64,000 bases of DNA from Pseudoduganella albidiflava (GTDB taxonomy: Bacteria > Pseudomonadota > Gammaproteobacteria > Burkholderiales > Burkholderiaceae_D): positions 5,704,001 through 5,768,000 of the forward strand of contig NZ_CP036401.1 in assembly GCF_004322755.1 (NCBI RefSeq), read 5' to 3'. Positions 31,133 to 41,049 of this stretch are shown piece by piece (position 1 is the stretch's first letter; the number at the start of each line of letters is the position of its first letter). The translations under genes were made by a program, and so were the position numbers. The notes under the pieces were generated by a model. The model saw nothing but the letters and a program-made list of their open reading frames with translations, was not told the DNA's origin and did no database searches.

Positions 31133-31818
31133 GCGATTTCCAATTGGTAAAAGTCGATTTTTACTAATGAAATTAAGGACTTAGCGCGTATCGTTCAAGC
31201 AGTCTCAACACAGAAAACGTCGACAAATCAGGTACCTAGGCTATTTAGTGCATGTGCTACCTCATCTACAGCGCAGCATGAATCGCTGCCGAGTGGCAAA
31301 GAACAAAATTTGAGAAAAATATAATGTTGCCATGAAACAACGGCTGAGTAGCGGCCCGACAACGGTTTTCTCAGCCATAAAAGCCGCCTGGCTGTCGCCG
31401 TTTCCCGACACTGTATCCGCATACAGGCAGGGTTTTCGGCGCAGTAAGTACTACCAGAAACACGGGGCCAAATTATTAATAATGCAATGACTCCAAGGGA
31501 TTAATAATTGCTGAAAATTCCTTGTGGAAATAACATGTATAGACAACTTTGCATGCTTAAAGGTGTTCTCAGCGGCAGGGCGCCGCATTTTCCGCTGCTT
31601 TCATGAGGAAAGCAATGTCATCTCGCGCTCCCGGGCAATATGCGCCCCATATGGGAAGTGAGTACTTCTTCTCATGCCCATTAGACAAGTTCGTGACGCC
31701 CGGTCTGAAGAGCGTCGCGGCGTTTTCGATCGAACGATGCAAACCGTTGCGTTGACGCAATTCGTATTTCTTCTCGGGATCAGAGAATCACCTCTCTGGA
31801 CTTTCCGAGAGGAAATCA
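31133..31818. other. AT-rich region without a confident gene
   Basis: This 686-bp stretch is clearly AT-richer than the flanks. It holds the perfect palindrome ATTATTAATAAT (31472-31483), a related direct repeat TTAATAAT at 31501-31508, and a TATAAT hexamer at 31320-31325. Small frames exist (for example 31332-31490, 52 codons, and 31603-31755, 50 codons) but have no convincing ribosome site or recognisable product. It may be remnant or newly acquired DNA. Confidence 0.5.
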
Positions 31819-32049
31819 ATGAGACAAACCGACGCCACCTTCATCCCCAGCGTGTGGGAGCGCCTGACCGTACCTTCGACGCCTTCGCTGCTGACTCTCG
31901 AGCAGCACAAGCGGGCCATTACGCGACCAGTCCCGGTCCGCGACGGTCGATGGCAACCTGGCGTGCTGGTCCGGTTGGCGTGTGCCGGCGTACGACAAAG
32001 CTGGGCCGGGCATCCACAGCTGTTCAATAACGCAACGGAGGACATATGA
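31819..32049 (+). CDS. Possible small protein coupled to the DUF2875 lipoprotein gene
   Basis: A 76-residue frame with GAGAGG seven bases before its ATG, whose TGA overlaps the ATG of the next gene as ATGA. The product (IPSVWERLTVPSTPSLL...) has no signal peptide, no membrane segment and no domain I recognise. Coupling and the ribosome site argue for expression; low-complexity appearance and lack of homology argue against it. It could also be a leader that simply brings ribosomes to the lipoprotein gene. Confidence 0.35.
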   Translation: MRQTDATFIPSVWERLTVPSTPSLLTLEQHKRAITRPVPVRDGRWQPGVLVRLACAGVRQSWAGHPQLFNNATEDI

Positions 32050-33389
32050 AAAGTTCCCAGGGACTTGTTGCCCTGCTCAGCATTATGTCGATGATCGCAT
32101 TTGCCGGATGTGCAGGCATTTCATCACCAGTCTCCCGACCCCCTGTGGACACGACCGGAAGCGATGCTGAAGCAGCCAGGCAGTTCAAGGCCCAGGTGGT
32201 GGGTGTGCAATGGCTGAGCCCGTTGCAACGTCGCGACTATTCAACCGAATGGCAATTACTGTGGACGCTCGGTCTCGCGCGGCCTAATGTCAACGATGAC
32301 CAGGTCAGGGGAAACCCGAAGAAATACACGACGCTGCAAGTCATTGGCTCCATAGCCTTCGGGGACGACGGCAAGGAAACATTCAGCGCTTACCATGCCG
32401 GATATATAGATGAGCTCATCGTACCGTTCCATGACATCTACTTCTCGAGCTCCCGGTATTTTTATAATGCCCATTCATTGAAAGACCGGACCACCTGGCG
32501 CGAGCTGGCCGGGATTCATATCGAATATGCGCTTCCGGCGCAAAACCTGGATCCTGTCGAGGCCGCCAACTATACTCGCGATCGAATCATCAGTACTTTC
32601 AGTATCGGAAACAAGAACTTTCCCACCGCCTGGTCGCGAGCGACTCCGCCGGAGGTGCGCGTAACAACCGGCGGGGCCAATGCGGGTTTCACTTCCTTGT
32701 CCGCCGCACTGGACTACCTCAAGGCGCATCCCGACAAAACCGTCTGGGCCATGAATTGGGACGCGCCAAGCCGCCCCAAGGACGAGCAGTTGAACGAAAA
32801 CATGGTGTTGCTCGTCCTGGCCGGGCCCACCTTCAAGACCGACCGCGACCCGCTCGCCTGGATAGCTTATCCGGCGAGTCACCACACTGAAGGCCTGGAA
32901 AGGAAGCCGGGCCCGCCAGCGCAGGTCGGCCACGTGTGGCAGGCCACGATAGCGAAGGCCATTGATAACGCGAGCAAGCGGGCTGCCGACATCGGCTACG
33001 TCATCCACGACGCCAACTACCTCACCGCCGGCTCACCGGAACGCATCGTCAATCTCGCCAACGCCGTCTCCCACGAAGTCGCGGGGTTCGATTTTGTCGG
33101 GAAGTCTTTCAACACGCCAGCCCTGCTGGGCGAGATGGGTGCCGGCACGGCGCTGACGAATGTCGCCCTGGGCATCGCCTACGCCAACCATATCGGCGCA
33201 AACGTACTGGTGGCGGGAACGTCCGACCCGGCAAGGCCGACCGCGGTGGTTGTCATCCCACCGGCGAAAGCGCGGCCAATCGATCACGATAAACCCTGGT
33301 TTCGTGCCCGCAGCGAAAACACCGCCCACCTGATGTGGTGGGGGCTGCGCCACGATCACGGACCTTATACGCAGGGATATTCCCGGTAA
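32046..33389 (+). CDS. DUF2875 (Tla3-like, 'virulence factor') lipoprotein
   Basis: A 447-residue protein with a lipoprotein signal (MIAFAGC, predicted lipidated Cys22). The body matches the DUF2875 family: VVGVQWLSPLQRRDYSTEWQLLWTLGLARP near the start, GGANAGFTSLSAALDYL and KTVWAMNWDAPS in the middle, DIGYVIHDA, and FNTPALLGEMGAGTALTNVALGIAYANHIG followed by VLVAGTSD near the end. The fold is thought to be thiolase-like without thiolase activity. A member from Pseudomonas, Tla3, is an adaptor that brings a lipase effector to a type VI spike. No vgrG, PAAR or lipase gene is linked here. The gene has a strong GGAGGA site. Confidence 0.78.
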   Translation: MKSSQGLVALLSIMSMIAFAGCAGISSPVSRPPVDTTGSDAEAARQFKAQVVGVQWLSPLQRRDYSTEWQLLWTLGLARPNVNDDQVRGNPKKYTTLQVIGSIAFGDDGKETFSAYHAGYIDELIVPFHDIYFSSSRYFYNAHSLKDRTTWRELAGIHIEYALPAQNLDPVEAANYTRDRIISTFSIGNKNFPTAWSRATPPEVRVTTGGANAGFTSLSAALDYLKAHPDKTVWAMNWDAPSRPKDEQLNENMVLLVLAGPTFKTDRDPLAWIAYPASHHTEGLERKPGPPAQVGHVWQATIAKAIDNASKRAADIGYVIHDANYLTAGSPERIVNLANAVSHEVAGFDFVGKSFNTPALLGEMGAGTALTNVALGIAYANHIGANVLVAGTSDPARPTAVVVIPPAKARPIDHDKPWFRARSENTAHLMWWGLRHDHGPYTQGYSR

Positions 33390-33465
33390 CGAGGGAGCCC
33401 CATGAAGGAGCCATCCGCCTGCACGCTCTTTCGCGGCTGAACATCGACCAACCCCCCGGCAACGT

Positions 33466-34965
33466 TCAATCCACTTCCCAGCCGCGCGAGCGCTCCACCG
33501 CCCTGCCCCAGCGCGCCAGCAAGGCGGCGCGGCGGTCCTCCGGCATGGCCGGCTCGAAACGCCGCTCGCATTGCCACTGCGCGGCGATTTCCTCCATCGA
33601 CGACCAGAAGTGCACCGCCAGGCCGGCCAGGTACGCCGCGCCGAGCGCGGTGGTTTCCGTCACGCGCGGGCGCAACACGGGCACGCCGAGCAGGTCGGCC
33701 TGGAATTGCATCAGCAGGTCGTTGCGGGCGGCGCCGCCATCGGCGCGCACTTCCAGCACCGGCTGGGCGGCATCGCGCTGCATGGCGGCCAGCAGTTCCG
33801 CGCTTTGATAGGCGATCGCCTCCACGGCGGCCCGGGCGATGTGGGCGGCGGTGCTGCCACGCGTGAGGCCGACGATGGTGCCGCGCGCGTACTGGTCCCA
33901 GTGCGGCGCGCCGAGGCCGACGAAGGCCGGCACGAGCATTACGCCGCCGCTGTCCGGCACGGATGCGGCCAGCGCTTCCACGTCGCCCGACTGGCGGATG
34001 ATGCCCAGGCCGTCGCGCAGCCATTGCACGGTGGCGCCGCCCATGAACACGCTGCCTTCCAGCAGGTAGCAGGGGCGCATGTCGTCACTGCTGTGCAGGC
34101 GCCAGCCCACCGTGGACAGCAGCCGCTCGTGCGACACGGCCGGGCGGGCGCCGGCATGCATCAGCATGAAGCAGCCGGTGCCATAGGTATTCTTGACCAT
34201 GCCGGGCACGTGGCATGCCTGGCCGAAGGTGGCGGCCTGCTGGTCGCCGGCGATGCCGGCCACGGGGATCGGGCTGCCGAACAGGTCGGCGTGCGTGGCG
34301 CCGATCTCCGCGCTGGACGACACGACTTCCGGCAGCACCGCTTCGGGGATATCGAACAGCGCCAGCAGGTCGGCGTCCCAGCGCATCAGGTGGATGTTGA
34401 ACAGCATCGTGCGGGAGGCGTTGCTGACGTCCGTCACGTGGGCGCCGCACAGGTTGAACACGAGCCAGCTGTCGACGGTGCCGAAGCACAGTTCGCCGCG
34501 CTCCGCGCGGGCACGGGCATCGGGCACATGGTCGAGCAGCCAGGCCAGCTTGGTGGCGGAGAAGTAGGCGTCCAGCTCCAGGCCGGTGCGGTCGCGGATC
34601 AATGCCGCCTTGCCGGCCGCGCGCATGGCGTCGCACTGGTCGGCAGTGCGGCGGTCCTGCCATACGATGGCGGGTCCCACCGGGCGCCCGGTCTCACGCT
34701 CCCACAGCACGGTGGTTTCGCGCTGGTTGGCGATGCCGATCGCGCGCACCTGGGCGGGGCGCACGCTGGCTTCGCGCAGCACCTGGCGCGCCACGGCGAG
34801 CTGGCTGGTCCAGATGTCGTCGGCGTGGTGCTCGACCCAGCCGGGCCGGGGGAAATGCTGGGGGAATTCCTGCGCGGCGCAGCCGCCGATGCGGCCTTCG
34901 TGGTCGAACAGGATGGCGCGCGAACTGGTGGTGCCCTGGTCGAGGGCGAGGATGTAGTTCTTCAT
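33466..34965 (-). CDS. glpK: Glycerol kinase
   Basis: GlpK (499 aa) phosphorylates glycerol to glycerol-3-phosphate. FGGY-kinase signatures: [16 protein letters not shown] at the N-terminus, [26 protein letters not shown], and the C-terminal [21 protein letters not shown]. Length is normal. It is not linked to glpF, glpD or glpR. It starts only 12 bp after the 3' end of the RNase P RNA, and there is no evident Shine-Dalgarno before ATG. Confidence 0.97.
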   Translation of the reverse strand: MKNYILALDQGTTSSRAILFDHEGRIGGCAAQEFPQHFPRPGWVEHHADDIWTSQLAVARQVLREASVRPAQVRAIGIANQRETTVLWERETGRPVGPAIVWQDRRTADQCDAMRAAGKAALIRDRTGLELDAYFSATKLAWLLDHVPDARARAERGELCFGTVDSWLVFNLCGAHVTDVSNASRTMLFNIHLMRWDADLLALFDIPEAVLPEVVSSSAEIGATHADLFGSPIPVAGIAGDQQAATFGQACHVPGMVKNTYGTGCFMLMHAGARPAVSHERLLSTVGWRLHSSDDMRPCYLLEGSVFMGGATVQWLRDGLGIIRQSGDVEALAASVPDSGGVMLVPAFVGLGAPHWDQYARGTIVGLTRGSTAAHIARAAVEAIAYQSAELLAAMQRDAAQPVLEVRADGGAARNDLLMQFQADLLGVPVLRPRVTETTALGAAYLAGLAVHFWSSMEEIAAQWQCERRFEPAMPEDRRAALLARWGRAVERSRGWEVD

Positions 34966-34977
34966 GACCGAATCAAG

Positions 34978-35310
34978 TGAAGCAAGCCGATAGGCCGGAT
35001 TCTGTTACGGCACCGGCAAGCCGGTGCTATGACAGCCATTCCTCTAGGCGACGGATTACTCCGCCGCTCAAGCTTTCTACCCGCACGCTCCGCGAGCAAC
35101 ATCATCGCGTGCCTATTTGAAATTGCACCAGGTGGAGGTTACCGCGTTTCACCGTAACTTAATACGCTCGTCTCTGTGGCCCTATTCCTCGCCTTATACC
35201 CCGAAAGGCTTTCAGCGGACGGCCGTTAACCGTCACCCCGCTCTGTGGAGTCCGGACCTTCCTCCCGCCAACGCATTGCTGCGCCGGCCAGCGGCTGTCT
35301 GGCTTGCTTC
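34978..35310 (-). ncRNA. rnpB: RNase P RNA, bacterial class A
   Basis: The catalytic RNA of RNase P, which matures tRNA 5' ends. Read on the minus strand, the 5' end GAAGCAAGCC (35310-35301) pairs with the 3' end GGCTTGCTTC (helix P1). Conserved core blocks are present: GGAGGAAGGTCCGGACTCC near the 5' side (P4 strand), GGTAAACG-type loops replaced here by GGTGAAACGCGG, and ACAGAATCCGGCC near the 3' side. Length about 333 nt. The ends are set by P1 and may shift by a few bases. Confidence 0.95.
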
Positions 35311-35317
35311 GGGCGCT

Positions 35318-35323
35318 ATTGTA
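35318..35323 (-). promoter_or_regulatory. -10 element of rnpB
   Basis: On the minus strand TACAAT lies 7 bp before the expected first base of the RNase P RNA (35310). A weak TTCTGG 18 bp upstream may act as -35. Confidence 0.65.
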
Positions 35324-35440
35324 CCCGATCGCCCGCCGGGGCCAGAACACGTTCGCCGCAAAACGGAAATCGATGTCGCCATTTCAAAAGCCCGCGGCCG
35401 ACCCGCGCTCTAGAATGCCGCATCATCCAAAGAGGCCCAC

Positions 35441-37141
35441 ATGACCCATCCATCCCGTTCCGGCGGCCAGATCCTGGTCGATGCATTGAAGATCCACGGT
35501 GTCGACACCGCGTTCGGCGTGCCCGGCGAAAGCTACCTGGACGTGCTCGACGCGCTGCACGAATCGGACATCCGCTTCGTGATCAACCGCCAGGAAGGCG
35601 GCGCGGCGTTCATGGCCGACGCCTACGGCAAGATGACGGGCAAGCCGGGCATCTGCTTCGTCACGCGCGGGCCGGGCGCCACCAACGCATCGATCGGCGT
35701 GCACACGGCCTACCAGGATTCCACGCCGATGATCCTGTTCATCGGCCAGGTGGGCGGCGACTTCATCGACCGCGAAGCGTTCCAGGAAGTGGACTATCGC
35801 CGCATGTACGGCCAGATGGCGAAATGGGTGGCGCAGATCGACCGCGCCGAGCGCATTCCCGAGTACCTCGCGCGCGCCTTCCAGGTGGCCACCAGCGGGC
35901 GCCAGGGCCCCGTGGTGCTGGCCCTGCCGGAAGACATGCTGGTCAGGCAGGCCGCCGTGGCCGACACCCGCCGCTACCAGCCGGTGCAGGCCAGCCCGTC
36001 GCAGGCGCAGGTCGATACGCTGCGCGCCATGCTGGCCGGGGCGCGGCGCCCGCTACTGCTGCTGGGCGGCAGCGGCTGGACCGGCCAGGCCTGCGCCGAC
36101 ATCGCCCGCTTCGCCGAAGCGAACCAGCTGCCGGTGGCGTGCGCCTTCCGCTACCAGGACCTGCTGGACAACGACCATCCCCACTATATCGGCGACGTGG
36201 GCATCGGCATCAATCCGAAGCTCGCCGCGCGCGTCAGGGATGCCGACGTGCTGATCGCGCTGGGCCCGCGCCTGGGTGAAATGACCACCAGCGGCTACAG
36301 CGTCATCGAGGCGCCGCTGCCGCGCCAGCGGCTGGTGCACATCCACGCCAGCATGGAGGAACTGGGCAGCGTCTACCAGGCCGAGTTGATGATCGCCAGC
36401 GGCATGCCGCAGGCCGCGGCGATGCTGGCGGCGATGGCGCCGGTGGAGGCGCCGGCCTGGGCGGGCAGCGTGACGCAGGCAAAGGAAGAGCTGCGCGCAT
36501 GGCAGGCGCGCCCCGCCATCTTCCAGGATGGCCAGGCGCCGCTGGACCTGTGGCAGGTGGTGCAGCACATCGACGCGCTGGCACCGCACGACACGATCAT
36601 CACGAACGGCGCCGGCAACTACGCCACCTGGGCACACCGTTTCCACCGCTACGGCGGCATGCGCACGCAGCTGGCGCCGACCAGCGGCGCGATGGGCTAC
36701 AGCGTGCCGGCCGGTGTGGCGGCGAAGGTCATCGATCCGCAGCGGACCGTGATCACGTTTGCCGGCGACGGCGAATTCATGATGAACGGCCAGGAGCTGG
36801 CCACGGCCGTGCAGTATGGGGCGGGGGTGATCGTCATCGTCTTCAACAACCGCATGTTCGGCACGATCCGCATGCACCAGGAGCGCGAATACCCGGGCCG
36901 GGTGTCGGGGACCGACCTGGAAAATCCGGATTTCGCCGCGCTGGCGCAAGCGTATGGGGGCCAGGGCGAAATCGTCGAGCGCACCGCGCAGTTCGCGCCG
37001 GCGCTGCAGCGCGCGCTCTCCTTCACGCGCGAGAACAACCTGCCCGCCGTGATCGAGCTGCGCTACGACGGCAACCTGATCACGCCGGGCGCCACGCTGG
37101 ACACCATCCGCGCCAACGCGGCGAAGGAAAAAGCAAAGTAA
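35441..37141 (+). CDS. Thiamine-diphosphate enzyme of the acetolactate-synthase-like family
   Basis: A 566-residue enzyme with the three domains of the ALS/POX family. Glu52 (NRQEGGAAFMADAYGK) is the ThDP-activating glutamate; GPGATNASIG follows. The C-terminal ThDP motif runs GDGEFMMNGQELATA to FNN. It lacks a neighbouring small regulatory subunit (ilvH), and the central domain differs from biosynthetic AHAS, so it may be a catabolic acetolactate synthase, a glyoxylate carboligase-like or another decarboxylase. The reaction is not fixed by sequence. AGAGG stands five bases before the ATG. Confidence 0.85.
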   Translation: MTHPSRSGGQILVDALKIHGVDTAFGVPGESYLDVLDALHESDIRFVINRQEGGAAFMADAYGKMTGKPGICFVTRGPGATNASIGVHTAYQDSTPMILFIGQVGGDFIDREAFQEVDYRRMYGQMAKWVAQIDRAERIPEYLARAFQVATSGRQGPVVLALPEDMLVRQAAVADTRRYQPVQASPSQAQVDTLRAMLAGARRPLLLLGGSGWTGQACADIARFAEANQLPVACAFRYQDLLDNDHPHYIGDVGIGINPKLAARVRDADVLIALGPRLGEMTTSGYSVIEAPLPRQRLVHIHASMEELGSVYQAELMIASGMPQAAAMLAAMAPVEAPAWAGSVTQAKEELRAWQARPAIFQDGQAPLDLWQVVQHIDALAPHDTIITNGAGNYATWAHRFHRYGGMRTQLAPTSGAMGYSVPAGVAAKVIDPQRTVITFAGDGEFMMNGQELATAVQYGAGVIVIVFNNRMFGTIRMHQEREYPGRVSGTDLENPDFAALAQAYGGQGEIVERTAQFAPALQRALSFTRENNLPAVIELRYDGNLITPGATLDTIRANAAKEKAK

Positions 37142-37205
37142 GCGTCATCTCAAGAAGCAATACCCCAGGGCGGTGTCACCCCAGGGAGAATCATCCCACG
37201 GAGCG

Positions 37206-37742
37206 TCACCCCTGCGACGGCGGCACGGCTTCCCACTTCGGTGCCGCCGGGTCACCGGCCGGCGCCTTCTTGCCGGCCGGGCAGGCGCGGCAAGCCTTCG
37301 GCTTTTGCGCGTAGTCGCGCACCTTCTGCAGCGTCATCGGTTGCGACTCGTCGGCGCAATAGCCGCCATCGAGCGTCAGCGTGTTGCCGTCGTTTGAAAA
37401 CTTGCCGCTGAGCGTGCGCTCCGGCTCGTCCGGCGGCTGCACCGTGAAATACATCATCCGGCCGCGCGGGTCGATGTTGACGTCGTTCGCCACCACGGGC
37501 CACGACAGGCCGCCCGCCGTGTATTCGTAGATCACCGTGTCCACCTCGGCAAAGCGCTGCACCGTGATGCGCTGGCCGCCGAATTCGCCGCCGGGCTGCA
37601 CGCACAGGTCCGAGTACACGGCCATGCCGTAGCGCGGCAAGCCCCCCTTCTCCGCTGCGGTTTTTTTCACACCCTGCGGCGCGGCCATGGCGGCGGTACA
37701 GGTCAGCAGCAGTGCAATCGCGATGCTCGAGTTTGTTTTCAT
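37206..37742 (-). CDS. Secreted protein of unknown function
   Basis: A 178-residue protein with a signal peptide (MKTNSSIAIALLLTCTAAMA) and a beta-rich mature part (VIYEYTAGGLSWPVVANDVNID, MYFTVQPPDEPERTLSGKF), with cysteines in LCVQPGG, GGYCADES and KACRACPAG. No family is recognised. Proline- and Lys-rich C-terminus. It begins 42 bp after the porin terminator on the same strand, so either a small promoter lies there or it depends on read-through. Confidence 0.65.
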   Translation of the reverse strand: MKTNSSIAIALLLTCTAAMAAPQGVKKTAAEKGGLPRYGMAVYSDLCVQPGGEFGGQRITVQRFAEVDTVIYEYTAGGLSWPVVANDVNIDPRGRMMYFTVQPPDEPERTLSGKFSNDGNTLTLDGGYCADESQPMTLQKVRDYAQKPKACRACPAGKKAPAGDPAAPKWEAVPPSQG

Positions 37743-37784
37743 TGGCAGGCCGGCAAAGTCAATCTGGCGTCATTCTAACGCACG

Positions 37785-37813
37785 AAAAAAAACCGGCCCG
37801 CGAGGGCCGGTTT
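37785..37813 (-). terminator. Terminator of the porin gene
   Basis: Perfect stem AAACCGGCCC / GGGCCGGTTT with loop GCGA (37790-37813) and an eight-T run on the minus strand. It starts 24 bp after the porin stop. Confidence 0.92.
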
Positions 37814-37836
37814 GCATGCAGGGTGAAGCGGCTCGC

Positions 37837-38952
37837 TTAGAACGAGTGACGCACGCCCACGTTGAACGCGCTGTCGCCCGAACCGACTTCGGTGTTGCCG
37901 CCGACGGTGAACGCTGCGTTGTTCTTGTTGTCGATCTTGGCGTACGACACATAGCCGGTGGTGCGCTTCGAGATGTCGTGCATGTAGCCGATGGCCCACT
38001 GCTTGGCATCGCGGTTCACGGCTTCGCGGTCATCCTTGTAGATGAACGAAGCGATGACCTTGCCGGCGCCAGCCACTGGCACTTGCACGCCGACCAGGCC
38101 GTCGCGGCTGTCGCGCGATGCGGCGATCGCGGTGGTGGTCGTGTAGGCGATGCCGCCGGTCACGCCGCCCAGGGTGCCCTGGTTCGGGTAGGCGATGCTG
38201 TTCAGGCCCTTGCTGCGGTTGAACATGAAGTAGGCCTTGGCAACCTGGAAGTCATAGTTCACTGCCAGCAGGCTGTTGTGGCCGATGCCGCGCTCGACTG
38301 CTGCCGTGGTAGCGGTCGAAGCGGTGTCGTTGTTGCGGTTGTTGTAGGCAACGCGGGCGTTCAGCGGGCCGTTGGTGTACGACACGGCGGCGCTCAGCTG
38401 GCGGCCGGCCGACGATTCGGACTGTTCGCCGAAGCCGTAGAACACTTCACCGGCGAAACCGTTGAACAACGGGGTCTGGTACACGACAGCATTGCTGTTA
38501 CGTACGTTGATGCCGCTGGCCGGGAACAGGTTCTTGGCCGAGCCAGCCAGGCCGGCGGCGAACGGGTCACCCACTTGCACCAGCGCGTTGTACCACGGGG
38601 TGTACTGGCGACCGACCGTCAGCGTGCCGGCGGTGGTGGAACGCAGGCCGACGAATGCCTGGCGGTTGAACAGCGTGTTGCTGGTGTTGTCCAGCTGGCC
38701 GTCGTCGGTCTTGTAGCCGGTTTCCAGGGTGAAGATCGCGGACAGGCCGCCACCCAGGTCTTCCGTGCCACGGAAGCCGATGCGCGATGCATTGGCGACG
38801 CCCGAGGAAACCTTGGTCACGTTGCCGTCTTTACCGCCGCGCTCGGCGACGATACCAGCGTCAACGATACCGTAGATCGTTACATTCGACTGTGCAAAGG
38901 CGGCGCTGCTCATTGCGCCCAGAACTGCAACGGAGATTAGAGTTTTTTTCAT
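37837..38952 (-). CDS. Trimeric general porin (Burkholderiales type)
   Basis: A 371-residue outer-membrane porin: signal peptide MKKTLISVAVLGAMSSAAFA, then QSNVTIYGIVDAGIV, the first strand shared by betaproteobacterial porins, the NASRIGFRGTEDLGGGLSAIFTLE motif, and a terminal Phe (VGVRHSF). The constriction-loop part FNRQAFVGLRSTTAGTLTVGRQYTP is typical. The start follows AAGGA by six bases. It allows diffusion of small solutes; specificity unknown. Confidence 0.95.
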   Translation of the reverse strand: MKKTLISVAVLGAMSSAAFAQSNVTIYGIVDAGIVAERGGKDGNVTKVSSGVANASRIGFRGTEDLGGGLSAIFTLETGYKTDDGQLDNTSNTLFNRQAFVGLRSTTAGTLTVGRQYTPWYNALVQVGDPFAAGLAGSAKNLFPASGINVRNSNAVVYQTPLFNGFAGEVFYGFGEQSESSAGRQLSAAVSYTNGPLNARVAYNNRNNDTASTATTAAVERGIGHNSLLAVNYDFQVAKAYFMFNRSKGLNSIAYPNQGTLGGVTGGIAYTTTTAIAASRDSRDGLVGVQVPVAGAGKVIASFIYKDDREAVNRDAKQWAIGYMHDISKRTTGYVSYAKIDNKNNAAFTVGGNTEVGSGDSAFNVGVRHSF

Positions 38953-39109
38953 TACATTTCCTTCAGTTGTGTTGCATCTAAAAAAGTAAAGCAACGGCTA
39001 AATTCGGTCTTGCGGTGCCGGGAATCCAATGCTCCGGACCGCTTATGTGTGACGGCAAACCCCGATTTGCCACTGTGCCGCGAGCCTTCGGTAAAGGCGC
39101 GGCGCTCAC

Positions 39110-40750
39110 TTATTGTCGCGGCCGATTCAATCGCGCCGTCTTGTTATCAGTGCGCTGGGCACTGGAGGCGGCACTATACTGATGGTTTGCTATTCCATCA
39201 AGAGTAAAAATACTTACCAGCCGGGCCAGGCTGGAGGCCTGATCCTGCATGCTGTGCGACGCCGCGGTGGCTTCTTCCACCAGCGCCGCGTTCTGTTGCG
39301 TGACCGCGTCCATCTGCGCGATCGCTTCATTCACCTGCACGATGCCGGCGCTTTGCTGCTGGCCCGCGACCGTGATTTCGCCCATGATGTCGGTCACGCG
39401 GCGCACGCTGACCACCACCTCTTCCATCGTGCTGCCGGCCTGGTTGACCAGCTTGGTACCGGCCTCGACCTGGTCGACCGAATCGCCGATCAATTCCTTG
39501 ATTTCGCGCGCCGCCGCAGCCGAGCGCTGGGCCAGGTTGCGCACTTCCGATGCCACCACGGCGAAGCCGCGGCCCTGTTCGCCTGCACGCGCAGCTTCCA
39601 CTGCCGCGTTCAACGCCAGGATATTGGTCTGGAAGGCGATGCCATCGATCACACCGGTGATGTCCGAAATCTTCTTCGCCGACTCGTTGATCGAGCCCAT
39701 CCGCTCGACCACCTGCGACACCACCTGCCCGCCCTGCTCGGCAATCGCCGATGCGTTCACGGCCAGTTCATTGGCCTGGCGCGCACTGTCGGAATTGTGG
39801 CGAACGGTCGACGTCAGTTCTTCCATCGACGCCGCGGTTTCTTCCAGCGAGCTGGCTTGCGCTTCGGTACGGGACGACAGGTCCACGTTGCCGGCCACCA
39901 CCTGCTGTGCCGCGCTGGCGATCGTTTCGGTGGAATGCCGGACCTGGCCGACGATGTTGGCCAGGCTGTCGCGCATCGACTTCATCGCGAACAGCAGGCT
40001 GCTGTCATCGCCCGCACGGGTACGCACGTCCACGTTCAACTCGCCTGCCGCGATCCGCCCGGCCAGTTCCACCGCGTATTGCGGTTCACCGCCCAGCGTC
40101 TTCACGAGCCAGCGGGTGATCAGCAAAGCCGCCAGTGTGCCAAGTACCACCGAGATGGCCAGCAGGGCGGCGATCCAGGCGCGCGACGCATTGTATACCT
40201 GATCACCAAATTCTGCCGCCGCGTTGCCACCTTCGCCGTAGTATTTAACCAACTTGTCAACCTGGCCGCGCAAGGCAACGATCAATTTATTGGATTCGCC
40301 ACGGATCAGCTGCTTGGCCAGCGGCAGGTCACCGGCGCGCACGGCGGCGCGCAGTTTCGCGTCCTCGGCCATGTAGCGATCCCACAATGCCAGGAATTCG
40401 CTGTACAGCGCCTGCTCTTCCGGCGTCTTGATCAAGGCCACGTATTCATCCTGCATCTTCTTCAGGTCGACGAGGTCGTTGGCGATCACCTTGTCGTATT
40501 TGTCCAGGTCGGCAACCTGGTCGGAAATGATGTATTGCAGTTCACGGGTACGAACGCGGGCGATCTGCGACTTGATGTCCTGGATGACGCGCATGGCCGG
40601 CATCCAGCGCGTCGACAGCCCCCTTGCCGTGTCGTTGACCTTGGCCAGCTGGTTGATCGAAAAAATGCCGACGACCGCCGTCAGCAACAGGACCGCCGCA
40701 AAGGCAAGGCCCAGCTTGGTTGAGAGCTTGCGCCCGGTTAGCCACTTCAT
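39110..40750 (-). CDS. Methyl-accepting chemotaxis protein
   Basis: A 546-residue chemoreceptor. Order: short cytoplasmic tail, membrane segment ~13-33, periplasmic four-helix-bundle sensor (~34-190), second membrane segment (~195-215), HAMP, and the signalling domain whose hairpin tip reads [36 protein letters not shown]. Methylation-helix glutamines/glutamates are in [14 protein letters not shown]. The start was chosen at [10 protein letters not shown] with GAGGGA upstream; the frame is open further but without a membrane start. No che genes are linked. Ligand unknown. Confidence 0.95.
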   Translation of the reverse strand: MKWLTGRKLSTKLGLAFAAVLLLTAVVGIFSINQLAKVNDTARGLSTRWMPAMRVIQDIKSQIARVRTRELQYIISDQVADLDKYDKVIANDLVDLKKMQDEYVALIKTPEEQALYSEFLALWDRYMAEDAKLRAAVRAGDLPLAKQLIRGESNKLIVALRGQVDKLVKYYGEGGNAAAEFGDQVYNASRAWIAALLAISVVLGTLAALLITRWLVKTLGGEPQYAVELAGRIAAGELNVDVRTRAGDDSSLLFAMKSMRDSLANIVGQVRHSTETIASAAQQVVAGNVDLSSRTEAQASSLEETAASMEELTSTVRHNSDSARQANELAVNASAIAEQGGQVVSQVVERMGSINESAKKISDITGVIDGIAFQTNILALNAAVEAARAGEQGRGFAVVASEVRNLAQRSAAAAREIKELIGDSVDQVEAGTKLVNQAGSTMEEVVVSVRRVTDIMGEITVAGQQQSAGIVQVNEAIAQMDAVTQQNAALVEEATAASHSMQDQASSLARLVSIFTLDGIANHQYSAASSAQRTDNKTARLNRPRQ

Positions 40751-40782
40751 GTGATTCCCTCTTGTCTGTAATGGATGGCAAA

Positions 40783-40796
40783 TTGCCGCACGGCAA
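40783..40796. promoter_or_regulatory. Palindrome TTGCCG-N2-CGGCAA upstream of the chemoreceptor
   Basis: TTGCCGCACGGCAA is a perfect 6-2-6 palindrome, 33 bp upstream of the chemoreceptor start. A second copy with the other dinucleotide lies at 41050-41063. The 333-bp gap between the divergent genes holds no coding signal. Confidence 0.55.
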
Positions 40797-41049
40797 AATT
40801 TTAGCGCATTGCAGCACGCGACGTGTCGTTCCCTTGTTGAAATGTCCAGAACAAATCCGAATGTGTCGTTTTTGCGTCTGCTTGAAGAAACAATGATGCG
40901 CCATGGAAATTCGGTGCGGAGTGGGCAAACTTCCCCGCCGTTGCAGGGTTTCAGCAGCAAATATTTCAGGTCTAAACAATATCCGGTTGCTGCATTGCAC
41001 CAACAATGCCTTGAAGAAAAATCCTAACTACCTCAAAATGCCATCTTTG

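Noticed and set aside
31603..31755. 50-codon plus-strand frame in the AT-rich patch
   Set aside because: No convincing start signal, signal peptide or recognisable sequence; left as part of the non-coding region.
40751..40800. Flagellar sigma28 promoter for the chemotaxis receptor
   Set aside because: TAAA is followed by GCCG only five bases later; spacing and -10 do not fit the sigma28 consensus.
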